A stretch of 64,000 nucleotides of DNA from Erythrobacter neustonensis. GTDB taxonomy: Bacteria; Pseudomonadota; Alphaproteobacteria; Sphingomonadales; Sphingomonadaceae. The stretch lies in assembly GCF_001663175.1 (NCBI RefSeq), contig NZ_CP016033.1, forward strand, positions 496,001 through 560,000, given 5' to 3'. Under the pieces are notes generated by a model. It saw only the letters and a list, made by a program, of their open reading frames with translations. It had not been told where the DNA came from and searched no databases. Shown in pieces: positions 44,416 to 52,843 of the stretch; position 1 is the stretch's first letter, and each line of letters opens with the position of its first letter. The position numbers were made by a program, and so were the translations under genes.

Positions 44416-44967
44416 TTATCGCGATGCCGCCTTGCGCGCGGCAAGATCGACGACGTCGCCGGTGGCAAGATCGCCCCCACGCGCCGCGATGGTGCCGTCG
44501 GCGCGCTTGCCGAGGTCTGCGGGGCGGACCAGCCACAGATCCTGCGGGCCAAGGATGCGCCCGTCATGCGCGAGGATCGACACCGGTCCGATCGCCAGCC
44601 GGTCGCGTTCGTCGACCAGCACGGGGTCTTCGACCACCCGCTCGCTGCCGTATTTCTGGCCCCACTGGCGCAGCGCGAGCATCGCGGGCAGCAGGTCGAG
44701 GCCCTTTTCGGTCAGCCGGTATTCGATCTTGCGGCGATCATCGGCGCACGGCTCGCGCTTGAGGATGCCGTGCTCGACCAGCTTCGCGAGGCGGTTCGAC
44801 AGGATGTTGCGCGCGATGCCAAGCTCGGAAAGGAATTCCTCGAAGTGCTTGAGACCATTGAAGCTGGCGCGCAGGATCATGAACGACCAGCGTTCGCCCA
44901 TCACTTCGAGCGCCTGCGGCAAGCCGCATTCGATCAGTTCGCGCAGCGGTTCTCTCAAGTCACCCAT
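44416..44967 (-). CDS. HxlR-family winged-helix transcriptional regulator
   Basis: A 183-residue cytoplasmic regulator. The HxlR domain is residues ~10-105: CGLPQALEVMGERWSFMILR, FEEFLSELGIARNILSNRL and the wing DRRKIEYRLTEKG. A ~75-residue C-terminal extension, longer than in minimal HxlR proteins, may be a ligand or oligomer domain. There is no conserved redox Cys like that of HypR. The ATG at 44967 has AGGAAAAGG upstream. It diverges from the CC_3452-like gene across a palindrome-rich AT-rich gap. Confidence 0.88.
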   Translation of the reverse strand: MGDLREPLRELIECGLPQALEVMGERWSFMILRASFNGLKHFEEFLSELGIARNILSNRLAKLVEHGILKREPCADDRRKIEYRLTEKGLDLLPAMLALRQWGQKYGSERVVEDPVLVDERDRLAIGPVSILAHDGRILGPQDLWLVRPADLGKRADGTIAARGGDLATGDVVDLAARKAASR

Positions 44968-45040
44968 GGATCGCCTTTTCCTCCCCTTGCCAGGGATGTG
45001 TAACCGATTTTGCAGGCCACACAAAAAATTTTCAATTTCC

Positions 45041-45099
45041 AGTTGCAACTCAAAACCTATTCACATAAGTAGCGAATAGCAACTAGTTTCGAATCGAAA
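45041..45099. promoter_or_regulatory. Cluster of three perfect palindromes in the divergent promoter region
   Basis: AGTTGCAACT (45041-45050), AACTAGTT (45081-45088) and TTTCGA-A-TCGAAA (45087-45099) fall in the AT-rich gap between the HxlR gene and the CC_3452-like gene. They are candidate operators for the HxlR protein, acting on both transcripts; this is inference from symmetry and position. Confidence 0.45.
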
Positions 45100-45173
45100 T
45101 GTTGCGTTGCAAAAGATTGTGACAGCGACCAAAGGGGCCTCGCCCCGAAAGAACAGACGGCAAGGATATTCCG

Positions 45174-45500
45174 ATGATCAACACCCCCTCCTTTCCCCGT
45201 ACCGGCAAGCTTGCCATTCTCGCCTCGGCGCTGGTGATGGGCGGCGCTGCTGCCAGCACCGTGCAGGCCGCCGGCCCTGCCTATTACACCGCAACCCTGA
45301 CCGCGCCGGCCAGCGAAGCGCGCTTCGTTGCGGGCGGTGTTGCCTGGACCTGCGAAGGCACCACCTGCGTTGCCGGCAAGGCCAGCGCGCGCCCCTTGCG
45401 CATCTGCCGCGGCCTGAACCGCAAGTCGGGCGAAATCGCCGCCTTCAAGGTCGAAGGCGCCGCGATCGAAGAGGCCGAACTGGCCAAGTGCAACGGCTGA
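45174..45500 (+). CDS. Small secreted protein, CC_3452-like
   Basis: A 108-residue exported protein: a signal peptide ending ...STVQAA (~32), then a compact domain with four Cys residues (AWTCEGTTCVAGK, RICRGLN, AKCNG) likely forming two disulfides. The pattern YTATLTAPASEARFVAGGVAW resembles the CC_3452 family of alphaproteobacterial secreted proteins of unknown role. AAGGA precedes the ATG. It is divergent from the HxlR regulator, which may control it, and ends at a strong terminator. Confidence 0.8.
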   Translation: MINTPSFPRTGKLAILASALVMGGAAASTVQAAGPAYYTATLTAPASEARFVAGGVAWTCEGTTCVAGKASARPLRICRGLNRKSGEIAAFKVEGAAIEEAELAKCNG

Positions 45501-45567
45501 TCGCCGCCTGACACGACGTCCCTCTCCCTCCGGACCCTCTCCCCTCTCCACCCGGATGGAGCCTGAA

Positions 45568-45597
45568 ACCCCCGGTGTCCCGGCACCGGGGGTTTTT
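45568..45597 (+). terminator. Rho-independent terminator between convergent genes
   Basis: A perfect 10-bp stem, ACCCCCGGTG (45568-45577) with CACCGGGGGT (45584-45593), has a 6-base loop and is followed by TTTTTC. It also faces the convergent HAD gene on the minus strand, where a shorter T tract follows. Confidence 0.92.
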
Positions 45598-45617
45598 CAT
45601 TTGCTCCCGCCGGGCGC

Positions 45618-46220
45618 TTACAGCAGTCCGGCACCCGTCAACTGCGCTTCGAGCGCGGCGGCATCGGTGAACAGGTGCGCGTCCCAGCCGCGCGCACGCG
45701 CCGCGGCGATGTTGGCGGGATTGTCGTCGGTGAAGAACAAGGCGTCGCCGCTGCGACCGCTGCGCCGTTCGACGATCTCGTAAATTCGCGCCTCGGGCTT
45801 GGCGACCTTCTCGACGCCGGAGACGATGATATCCGCAAAATGGTCGAAGATCGGCTGTGTCGGGCGGAACGCCTGCCAGAACTCGTCGCCGAAATTGGTC
45901 AGGCAGAACAAGGGTACGCCGCGCGCTGCCAGCCGTTCGACCAGCGCATGCGTGCCGGGGACGGGCCCGGGAATGGTTTCGTTGAACCGCGCGGCATAGG
46001 CGCGGATCAGGCTTTCCTGCGCGGGGTAGAGCGCGATTCGCTCAGGCAGCATCTCGGCCATCGTCCGGCCCTGGTCATGCTCGAAATGCCATTCCTCGGT
46101 GACAACGTTGGCAAGGAACCAGTCGAGCTCTTGCGGATCGGCGATCAGCTTTTCGAACAAGACGCGCAGTTGCCAGTCGAACAGCACCCGCCCCACATCG
46201 AACACCGCGGCCTTGCGCAT
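45618..46220 (-). CDS. HAD-superfamily (YihX-like) phosphatase
   Basis: A 200-residue haloacid dehalogenase-like hydrolase. Motif I is FDVGRVLFDW (nucleophile Asp, with Gly at the usual second-Asp position, as in the DxGxV group), motif II CLTNFGDEF, motif III KPEARIYEIV and motif IV FFTDDNPANI. It resembles E. coli YihX (sugar-1-phosphate phosphatase), but the substrate is not determined. The ATG at 46220 has GGGGA at good spacing; the ATG two codons earlier does not. Confidence 0.9.
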   Translation of the reverse strand: MRKAAVFDVGRVLFDWQLRVLFEKLIADPQELDWFLANVVTEEWHFEHDQGRTMAEMLPERIALYPAQESLIRAYAARFNETIPGPVPGTHALVERLAARGVPLFCLTNFGDEFWQAFRPTQPIFDHFADIIVSGVEKVAKPEARIYEIVERRSGRSGDALFFTDDNPANIAAARARGWDAHLFTDAAALEAQLTGAGLL

Positions 46221-46312
46221 CGTCATTCCCCAAACGCCTGCGGCCCGCGCTCCTGCAAGGAGGCGGGCCGCCAATTTCCATCAGCCGCCCATGCCGGGCA
46301 GCCGCGCCTGCT

Positions 46313-46438
46313 TTAGCCCTGGCGGGCCTTGAAACGGCGATCGGTCTTGTTGATGACGTAGGTCCGGCCGCGACGACGGATCACGCGGTTGTCGCGGTGG
46401 CGACCCTTCAGCGACTTCAGGCTGTTGACGATCTTCAT
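46313..46438 (-). CDS. rpmJ: 50S ribosomal protein L36, zinc-free type
   Basis: A 41-residue basic protein, [20 protein letters not shown] through [20 protein letters not shown]. It has none of the four zinc-ligand Cys/His of the C+ form, so it is the C- (YkgO-like) variant, which is the normal sole L36 in many alphaproteobacteria. It stands alone between galE and the HAD gene. Confidence 0.95.
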   Translation of the reverse strand: MKIVNSLKSLKGRHRDNRVIRRRGRTYVINKTDRRFKARQG

Positions 46439-46544
46439 GGCTCTTTTTCCAAATACAAAGCGCGCCGGAATGGCCCGACGCGCGGAAATTCGAGGGCTGC
46501 CGTTAGCGGTGACGCACCCGAACGTCAATGCCGGTTCGCCCCCA

Positions 46545-47549
46545 TCAGCCCCGCAGCGTGGTCAATTTGCGCTCCCACGCCAGCGCATGCGCGATAATCG
46601 TGTCGAGATCGGCATGCGCAGGCTCCCACCCCAGCGTCTGCCTGAGCCGCGAGGGATCAGAGATCAGCGAATCGGGATCGCCCGCGCGCCGCCCTTCGAT
46701 TCGCCGGTCGAGCTTGCGATTCGTCACCCGGTCGACCGCGTCGAGCACCGCGTTCACCGAAAAGCCGCGGCCATAGCCGCAGTTCATCGTCAGCGAGCGT
46801 GCGGGCTCCGCGATCAGTGCCTCGAGCGTCAGCACATGCGCCGCCGCCAGATCGCTGACATGGATGTAATCGCGCACGCCCGTCCCATCGGGCGTGGCAA
46901 AATCGGTGCCGAAGACGGCCACCGATTCGCGCTTGCCCAGCGCGGCCTCGATCGCGACCTTGATCAGATGGGTCGCGCCTGCGGTCGATTGCCCGCTGCG
47001 TGCCTGCGGATCGGCGCCCGCGACATTGAAATAGCGCAGCACCCCGACATTGAGCGGGTGCGCCGCCGCGACATCGGCAAGCATTTGCTCGGTCATCAGC
47101 TTGGACCAGCCATAGGGGTTGATCGGACGCTGCGGTGTGTCCTCGCAAACGGCAGCAACCTCGGGAATACCATAGGTCGCCGCGGTCGAAGAGAAGATGA
47201 AGTGCCGCACCCCGCCCGTCACCGCCGCGGCAATCAGCGCGCGGCTTTTGGCGGTGTTGTTCTCGTAATATTTGAGCGGATTTTCGACGCTTTCAGGCAC
47301 CACCACCGATCCGGCGAAATGCATGATCGCGCCCGTCCCCTGCTCGGCAAAGATCCGCGCGAGCAGTGCGCCATCGGCAATATCGCCTTCGTAGAACGGC
47401 ACGCCTTCGGGCACGGCAAAGCGGAAACCGGTGACCAGATTGTCGATCACCGCCACCGGCCAGCCGGCATCGCGCAAGGCAAGCACCGCGTGGCTGCCGA
47501 TATAGCCGGCCCCGCCGGTGACGAGGACGGAAGGTTTGCTTTCAGTCAT
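46545..47549 (-). CDS. galE: UDP-glucose 4-epimerase
   Basis: A 334-residue SDR enzyme interconverting UDP-glucose and UDP-galactose for envelope polysaccharides. It has the NAD loop [11 protein letters not shown], catalytic Ser/Thr in FSSTAATYG, and YGWSKLMTE (Tyr-x3-Lys). The start at 47549 gives the family N-terminus and has AGGGTG upstream. Confidence 0.95.
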   Translation of the reverse strand: MTESKPSVLVTGGAGYIGSHAVLALRDAGWPVAVIDNLVTGFRFAVPEGVPFYEGDIADGALLARIFAEQGTGAIMHFAGSVVVPESVENPLKYYENNTAKSRALIAAAVTGGVRHFIFSSTAATYGIPEVAAVCEDTPQRPINPYGWSKLMTEQMLADVAAAHPLNVGVLRYFNVAGADPQARSGQSTAGATHLIKVAIEAALGKRESVAVFGTDFATPDGTGVRDYIHVSDLAAAHVLTLEALIAEPARSLTMNCGYGRGFSVNAVLDAVDRVTNRKLDRRIEGRRAGDPDSLISDPSRLRQTLGWEPAHADLDTIIAHALAWERKLTTLRG

Positions 47550-47668
47550 ATCGGCACCCTTACCACACAAACCGCTGAGAAAATCTCAATCGCGTGCGAA
47601 CTTATCGCAGGCCTCGCAGGTTTATCCCCGCGCTCTATATAAGTCGCACCACGAGAGGACACCACGCC

Positions 47669-48313
47669 ATGACGCTGCCCCGCCCCGCTTTCCGCCTGCC
47701 TGCTGCGCTTGCGCTGGCCTCCGCGCTTGCGCTGTCCGCCTGCGCGACCACGCCCTATACCGGCCCGGTCGAAGTGACCCGCTTCGTCGCCGCCTCGCCC
47801 GCTGGTCTTGGGCAAGGGACGATCGCGGTGGCGTTCCCCGACACGGTCAGCAATCTTGCCGCCCGCGCCGCCTTTGCGCAGGCAGTCAGCGCCGAACTGG
47901 CGCGTCTGGGCTACACCGTCGTTCCCGAAGGCACGCCGGCCAGCCAGACCGCCACGATCCGCACCACGCGCGGCCCGATTGCCGCCGCGCCCGTCGATCG
48001 CCGCGGGCCGGTAAACGTCGGGGTCGGCGGTTCGACCGGCGGCTATGGTTCGGGCCTCGGCATGGGCGTGGGGATCAATCTGGGCGGCGGGCGCGAAAGC
48101 CCCGAGGCGCTCACCACGCTCGAAGTGCGCATCGCGCGCAGCGGCGGCGAGACATTGTGGGAAGGCCGCTCGCAGATCGCGACGGGGGTGAAGTCGCCTT
48201 ATTCGCAGACCGAAACCAGCGCGCGCACGCTCGCTGCCGGGTTGTTCAAGGACTTCCCCGGTGGCAATGGCGAAACCGTGACGCTCGACGCCAAAAAGCT
48301 GCAAGGACAATAA
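47669..48313 (+). CDS. DUF4136 domain lipoprotein (second copy)
   Basis: A 214-residue lipoprotein with lipobox LSAC (~23-26) in a hydrophobic signal, then a DUF4136-like domain and a Gly-rich insert ([20 protein letters not shown]). It is a paralogue of the gene at 1977, with a similar ACATTP after the lipid Cys and a similar [12 protein letters not shown] ending. GAGAGGA lies upstream of the ATG, and a TATATAA-like -10 at 47636-47642. The stop and the next ATG overlap as TAATG, tying it to the M14 peptidase. Confidence 0.83.
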   Translation: MTLPRPAFRLPAALALASALALSACATTPYTGPVEVTRFVAASPAGLGQGTIAVAFPDTVSNLAARAAFAQAVSAELARLGYTVVPEGTPASQTATIRTTRGPIAAAPVDRRGPVNVGVGGSTGGYGSGLGMGVGINLGGGRESPEALTTLEVRIARSGGETLWEGRSQIATGVKSPYSQTETSARTLAAGLFKDFPGGNGETVTLDAKKLQGQ

Positions 48314-49449
48314 TGACACTCTTCATCGACGCCGGTTTCGACGCCGGGAACATCGACGTGCTGGACATTCAGGGCAACACCGCGCGCCTTGCGATCCGGC
48401 GCGACAATGCCTCGGAATTCTTCCAGTGGTTCCACTTCCGCGTCACCGCGCCCGCAGGCGAGGAAGTGGTGCTGAAGATCACCGGCCTCGAAGCCAGCGC
48501 CTATCCCGGCGGCTGGCCCGATTACGATGCCTGCATCAGCGAAGACCGCGATTACTGGGTGCGGGCGGCGAGCACATACGACAAGGCCGAGGACGGCGGG
48601 ACGCTCACGATCCGCTACGTTCCGGCGGGCGGCGTGTTCTGGTGCGCCTATTTCGCGCCCTATTCGATGGAGCGGCACCACGATCTGATCGCCGAGACCG
48701 CATCGTGCGAAGGCGTCGATTACGTGCGGCTCGGCACCACCCTCGATGGGCAACCGATCGACTGCCTCGAAATGGGCGAAGGCAGCACGCAGGTCTGGCT
48801 CTATGCGCGCCAGCACCCGGGCGAGACGCAGGCCGAATGGTGGATGGAAGGCGCGATCGAATGCCTGATCGATCCCGCCGATCCGGTCGCGCGCGCGCTG
48901 CGCAAGCATTGCCGGTTGCACATCGTCCCCAACTGCAACCCCGACGGATCGCGCCGCGGGCATCTGCGCACCAATGCGGCGGGCACGAACCTCAACCGCG
49001 AATGGGCCCAGCCCAGCGCCGAACGCTCGCCCGAAGTGCTCGCGATCCGCAACCGGATGGACGAAACCGGCGTCGATTTCGCGATGGATGTCCATGCCGA
49101 CGAGGCGATCCCCGCGGTCTTCATCGCCGGGTTCGACGGGATCCCTTCGTGGACGCAAGGACAGGGCGATGGTTACGACCGGTATCAGGCGATCCTCGAC
49201 CGGCGCACGCCCGATTTCCAGACCAAGCTGGGCTACCCCAAGGCGCCCGCCGGCCGCGCCAATCTGTCGATGAGCACCAACCAGCTCGCCGAACGCTTCG
49301 GTGCGGTCGCGATGACGCTGGAAATGCCGTACAAAGACCTCGCCGACTTCCCCGAGCCCGAGCAGGGCTGGTCCCCCGAACGGTGCAAATTGCTGGGCCG
49401 CGAATGCCTTGCCGCACTGGTCGAATGGCTTGAAGGGCGCGAAGCTTGA
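48313..49449 (+). CDS. M14-family carboxypeptidase, cytosolic carboxypeptidase (CCP)-like
   Basis: A 378-residue zinc peptidase without a signal peptide. An N-terminal beta domain (~1-120, with [15 protein letters not shown] and [11 protein letters not shown]) is typical of the CCP/AGBL subfamily. Zinc ligands are His168 and Glu171 in [15 protein letters not shown] and His261 in DVHADE; the substrate-binding block is [20 protein letters not shown], and the catalytic Glu is in MTLEMPYKD. Bacterial members may remove C-terminal Glu or other residues from proteins; the target is unknown. It is translationally coupled to the DUF4136 lipoprotein. Confidence 0.9.
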   Translation: MTLFIDAGFDAGNIDVLDIQGNTARLAIRRDNASEFFQWFHFRVTAPAGEEVVLKITGLEASAYPGGWPDYDACISEDRDYWVRAASTYDKAEDGGTLTIRYVPAGGVFWCAYFAPYSMERHHDLIAETASCEGVDYVRLGTTLDGQPIDCLEMGEGSTQVWLYARQHPGETQAEWWMEGAIECLIDPADPVARALRKHCRLHIVPNCNPDGSRRGHLRTNAAGTNLNREWAQPSAERSPEVLAIRNRMDETGVDFAMDVHADEAIPAVFIAGFDGIPSWTQGQGDGYDRYQAILDRRTPDFQTKLGYPKAPAGRANLSMSTNQLAERFGAVAMTLEMPYKDLADFPEPEQGWSPERCKLLGRECLAALVEWLEGREA

Positions 49450-49459
49450 GGATTTGGGC

Positions 49460-49885
49460 CTAGGCCAGATGGCCGGGCCCGAAGGCGTGCGGCAGCAGCG
49501 CGGACAGCGTCACGCGCCGCACGTCATCCTTGCTCACGCACAGGACCATAGGATCGGTCGCGCCGAGCGCGGCGACTTCGTTCAGCACCTGACGGCAGCG
49601 CCCGCACGGGGTGATCGGTTCGGCATCGGCCTTCAATCCGACCACCGCCACCGCGGCCAACCCGCCGCGCCGGCCTTCGCCAAGCGCCTTGGCGATCGCG
49701 ACGGTTTCGGCGCAGAGCGCGAGGCCATAGCTCGCGTTCTCGACATTGCAGCCGGTGATCACCGCGCCGTCATCGAACAACAGCGCCGCGCCCACCGGGT
49801 AATCCGAATAGGGTGCATAGGCGTTGCGCGCGGCAGCGAAGGCCGCGTCGATCAGCGCCTGCTCGGCCTCGCCGCCCGGGATCAT
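49460..49885 (-). CDS. cdd: Cytidine deaminase
   Basis: A 141-residue homotetrameric-type cytidine deaminase for pyrimidine salvage. It has the Cys-Ala-Glu motif in LALCAETVAIA and PCGRCRQVL (zinc Cys residues), plus APYSDYPVGAAL near the N-terminus. The ATG at 49885 overlaps the stop of the GH25-like gene as ATGA. Confidence 0.95.
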   Translation of the reverse strand: MIPGGEAEQALIDAAFAAARNAYAPYSDYPVGAALLFDDGAVITGCNVENASYGLALCAETVAIAKALGEGRRGGLAAVAVVGLKADAEPITPCGRCRQVLNEVAALGATDPMVLCVSKDDVRRVTLSALLPHAFGPGHLA

Positions 49886-50613
49886 TTCTGCACCACCACC
49901 CATTCGACCGGCTCCTCGCTCGCCTCGGTTACCCGCGCGCTGTTGGCGCTCCATAGCAGCCACGGGCGCCCCGCATAGTCCGGCCGCGCGCGGTCGCGCC
50001 GCAGCCACAGATCGCGCGCCAGTGCGGTGGCGGTGTGGTGCCGGGTCTGGAAATCGGGCGACAATTGCAGGATCGCGCGCTTGCCAGCGTGCAGTTCGAT
50101 CTGGTTGATCAGCGTCATCAGTTCGCTTTCGACCGCTGCATCGCTGACCGCGGGCTGGCAACCATCCGCCAGCGCGCCCAGCGCAATCGCCGGCGGCAGC
50201 AGGTCACCCTCGCGCGGGACCATCTGCGCGAACATCCCGCTTTGCGCATCGGCGGGCGCGCAGGGGTCGAAGCGCAGCAGCACGCCCACCTTCATCCCGG
50301 CGGCCTTGGCCTGCGCGAAGCGATCGGCAAAGCCGCCGGGCGCATCGGTGCCCGCGCCTGCTGCCAGCGGCAGATAGACAAAGCCTGCGCCCACTGCCTT
50401 GAGCGTCTCGAACTTCACCGGCGCGATCCCGTCCGGCACCAGCGCGCCCTGTTCGGGATAAAGCTGCGGGTCGGGCCGCCATTCGCGCATGTCCCACCAC
50501 AGCCACGCGGCAAAGGCGAGCGCGAACAACCCCGCCAGCGCCGCCAGCCGCCACAGCAACCGCCGCGACGCCCGCCGCGCGCGCGCCCTGCCCGCTTTTG
50601 CCTGTCTGACCAT
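49882..50613 (-). CDS. GH25-like (lysozyme-type) membrane-anchored protein
   Basis: A 243-residue protein with a basic N-terminus, one transmembrane helix (~21-38) and a periplasmic domain resembling glycoside hydrolase family 25 (IAPVKFETLKAVGAGFVYL, GMKVGVLLRFDPCAPAD, KRAILQLSPDF). Catalytic Asp/Glu residues cannot be fixed with confidence. A TTG at 50628 overlaps the upstream stop but has poor spacing; the ATG at 50613 is preferred. It lies between UPF0262 and cdd in one operon. Confidence 0.72.
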   Translation of the reverse strand: MVRQAKAGRARARRASRRLLWRLAALAGLFALAFAAWLWWDMREWRPDPQLYPEQGALVPDGIAPVKFETLKAVGAGFVYLPLAAGAGTDAPGGFADRFAQAKAAGMKVGVLLRFDPCAPADAQSGMFAQMVPREGDLLPPAIALGALADGCQPAVSDAAVESELMTLINQIELHAGKRAILQLSPDFQTRHHTATALARDLWLRRDRARPDYAGRPWLLWSANSARVTEASEEPVEWVVVQK

Positions 50614-50624
50614 GCCGTGCCGTT

Positions 50625-51158
50625 TCAACCCTTGATATGCAGCACGCAGATCAGCGTGAACAAGCGCCGCGCGGTGGCAAAATCGGTGTCGACCTTGCCC
50701 TCCAGCCGTTCGAGCAGCAGCTCGGCGGCGTTGTTGTGGATGCCGCGCCGCGCCATGTCGATCGTCTCGATTTCGGCCGGGGTCGCCTTGCGGATCGCCT
50801 GGTAATAGGAATCGCAGATCGCGAAATATTCGCGGATCGGGCGGCGGAACCGCGCCATTCCGATCATCAGGGTTTCGAGCAATTGCTCGCCCGTGTCCTT
50901 GATATCCATTGCCAGCCGCCCGTCGGTGACCGACAGGTGCAGGTGATAGGGGCCGGGCGCGCCGCGTTCGCTGCTGCGCACCGGCTTGAAGGTGTTTTCC
51001 TCGATCAGGTCATAGATCGCCACGCGGCGTTCCTGTTCGACATCCGCATTGCGCCACAGGATCGTCGCCTCGTCGAGCGTGACCTGCGCAATGCGCTGCG
51101 CCCCGGCGGCACCGGGCGCGGGCGAGACAGGCAGGGAATCGGGCGGCAGATCGGCCAT
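50625..51158 (-). CDS. UPF0262 family protein
   Basis: A 177-residue protein of the alphaproteobacterial UPF0262 family, function unknown. The recognisable blocks are ERRVAIYDLIEENTFKPV, YHLHLSVTDGRLAMDI, FRRPIREYFAICDSYYQAI and the C-terminal TARRLFTLICVLHIKG. It has no signal peptide or membrane segment. It is the first gene of the UPF0262-GH25-cdd operon and diverges from dnaB. Confidence 0.9.
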   Translation of the reverse strand: MADLPPDSLPVSPAPGAAGAQRIAQVTLDEATILWRNADVEQERRVAIYDLIEENTFKPVRSSERGAPGPYHLHLSVTDGRLAMDIKDTGEQLLETLMIGMARFRRPIREYFAICDSYYQAIRKATPAEIETIDMARRGIHNNAAELLLERLEGKVDTDFATARRLFTLICVLHIKG

Positions 51159-51217
51159 GCGCCATGCCTTCGCAGATCAGGGGCGCGCACTTCAAGCACT
51201 TCGATGCGCTCTCCCCA

Positions 51218-51226
51218 CTATCCACA
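51218..51226 (+). promoter_or_regulatory. DnaA-box-like site upstream of dnaB
   Basis: CTATCCACA matches the DnaA box TTATCCACA at 8 of 9 positions. It is followed by an AT-rich run (AAAATAAATATT) and lies ~70 bases before the dnaB start. Confidence 0.5.
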
Positions 51227-51294
51227 GGATGCAAAATAAATATTGGCGCTTCCGCCCCTTGCATGGCGGGCGCACGGCTGCGCATCAGGGCGCC

Positions 51295-52818
51295 ATGGCC
51301 GAGCCCGAAAAAGTGACCCCGATCAAGCCCCACGACCCCGCCGGCGAACTGCCGGTGAGGAAGCTGCCCGCCAATCTCGATGCGGAGGCCGCATTCCTTG
51401 GCGCGGTGCTGATCGACAACCGCGTGATCGAGGAATTGCCCGTGCCGATTCGGCCCGAGCACTTCTTCGAAGCCCTGCACGGGCGGATCTATGACCGCGT
51501 GCTGACGCTGATCGAACGCAACGCCACCGCTTCGCCCGTGACGCTGCGGCCCTTCTTCGAAGCGGACGAGGCGCTGCGCGAGCTTGGCGGCACGTCCTAT
51601 CTGGCACAGCTCACCGCAAGCGGCGCAGGCCTGCTGGTGCCGCGCCAGCTGGCCCAGCAAATCTACGATCTGGCGCTGCTGCGCGAGCTGGTGAACGTGG
51701 GCCGCGGGCTGGTCGAAGGCGCGCTCGACACCTCCGAAGACACCTCGCCGATCGATCGCATCGCGCAGGCCGAAGCCGATCTGTTCAAGGTCGCCGAGGG
51801 TGCCTCGACCGGGCGCGAGGCGGCGACCTTCCGCGAAGCGGCGATGACCGCGATCAAGATGGCCGAAAAGGCGATGGCATCGGGCGGCGGCCTGTCGGGC
51901 CGCACCACGGGCCTTGCCACCGTCGACCAGAAGACCGCGGGCCTGCACGAATCCGATCTCATCATCCTTGCCGGCCGTCCGGGCATGGGCAAGACCTCGC
52001 TTGCCACCAATATCGCGTTCAACTGCGCCGAACAGCATCTCAACTGGCAGCGCGAAGGCGGCGAATTCAACTACGGTGCGCCGGTCGCCTTCTTCAGCCT
52101 CGAAATGAGCAGCGACCAGCTGGCCACGCGTATCCTTGCCGAACAGGCGGAAATCTCGTCCGAAGCGCTGCGCAGCGGTAAGCTCTCCCGCGAGGATTTC
52201 CAGAAGCTGTCCTATGCCAGCCAGCGTCTCGCTGAACTGCCGCTCTATATCGACGATACGCCCGCGCTGACGATCGGGTCCTTGCGCACCCGCGCGCGGC
52301 GGATGAAACGGCGGCACGATATCGGCCTGATCATCGTCGACTATCTTCAGCTCTTGCAGGGTTCGGGCCGCGGAAACGACAACCGCGTCAACGAGATTTC
52401 CGAAATCAGCCGGGGCCTGAAGACGCTCGCCAAGGAATTGCAGGTTCCGGTGATCGCGCTGTCACAGCTTTCCCGCGCGGTCGAAAGCCGCGAGGACAAG
52501 CGGCCGATGCTCTCCGATTTGCGCGAATCCGGCTCGATCGAGCAGGACGCCGACATGGTGTGGTTCATCTTCCGCGGCGATTACTATCACCTGCTGGTCA
52601 AACCCGACACGCCCGATGCGAGCAGCCCGCCCGACGTGCAGGAAAAATACCGTCTGTGGGAAGAGAAGTTCGAAGGGTTGGTGGGCCGCGCGACGCTGAT
52701 CGTGGCGAAACAGCGCCACGGCTCGACCGGCAACGTGCCGCTCCACTTCCAGAGCGACATTACCAAGTTCACCTCGCCCAATTTCAAGGATTATTCGGAC
52801 TACGGCTTCGAGGAATAG
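51295..52818 (+). CDS. dnaB: Replicative DNA helicase DnaB
   Basis: A 507-residue hexameric 5'-3' helicase. It has the N-terminal DnaB domain (NLDAEAAFLGAVLIDNRVIE), then the RecA-like core with Walker A GRPGMGKTS (Lys233), FFSLEMSSDQLATR, Walker B LIIVDYLQLL, LSQLSRAVESR and DLRESGSIEQDADM. There is no intein. The ATG at 51295 follows CAGGG; the upstream open frame is not DnaB-like. It is divergent from UPF0262. Confidence 0.97.
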   Translation: MAEPEKVTPIKPHDPAGELPVRKLPANLDAEAAFLGAVLIDNRVIEELPVPIRPEHFFEALHGRIYDRVLTLIERNATASPVTLRPFFEADEALRELGGTSYLAQLTASGAGLLVPRQLAQQIYDLALLRELVNVGRGLVEGALDTSEDTSPIDRIAQAEADLFKVAEGASTGREAATFREAAMTAIKMAEKAMASGGGLSGRTTGLATVDQKTAGLHESDLIILAGRPGMGKTSLATNIAFNCAEQHLNWQREGGEFNYGAPVAFFSLEMSSDQLATRILAEQAEISSEALRSGKLSREDFQKLSYASQRLAELPLYIDDTPALTIGSLRTRARRMKRRHDIGLIIVDYLQLLQGSGRGNDNRVNEISEISRGLKTLAKELQVPVIALSQLSRAVESREDKRPMLSDLRESGSIEQDADMVWFIFRGDYYHLLVKPDTPDASSPPDVQEKYRLWEEKFEGLVGRATLIVAKQRHGSTGNVPLHFQSDITKFTSPNFKDYSDYGFEE

Positions 52819-52843
52819 CGACCCAGCCGCAGCGGCGCAGAAG

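Noticed and set aside
47590..47640. An EcfG general-stress promoter before the second DUF4136 gene
   Set aside because: CGAAC and GGTT lie about 17 bases apart but each differs from the GGAAC/CGTT consensus.
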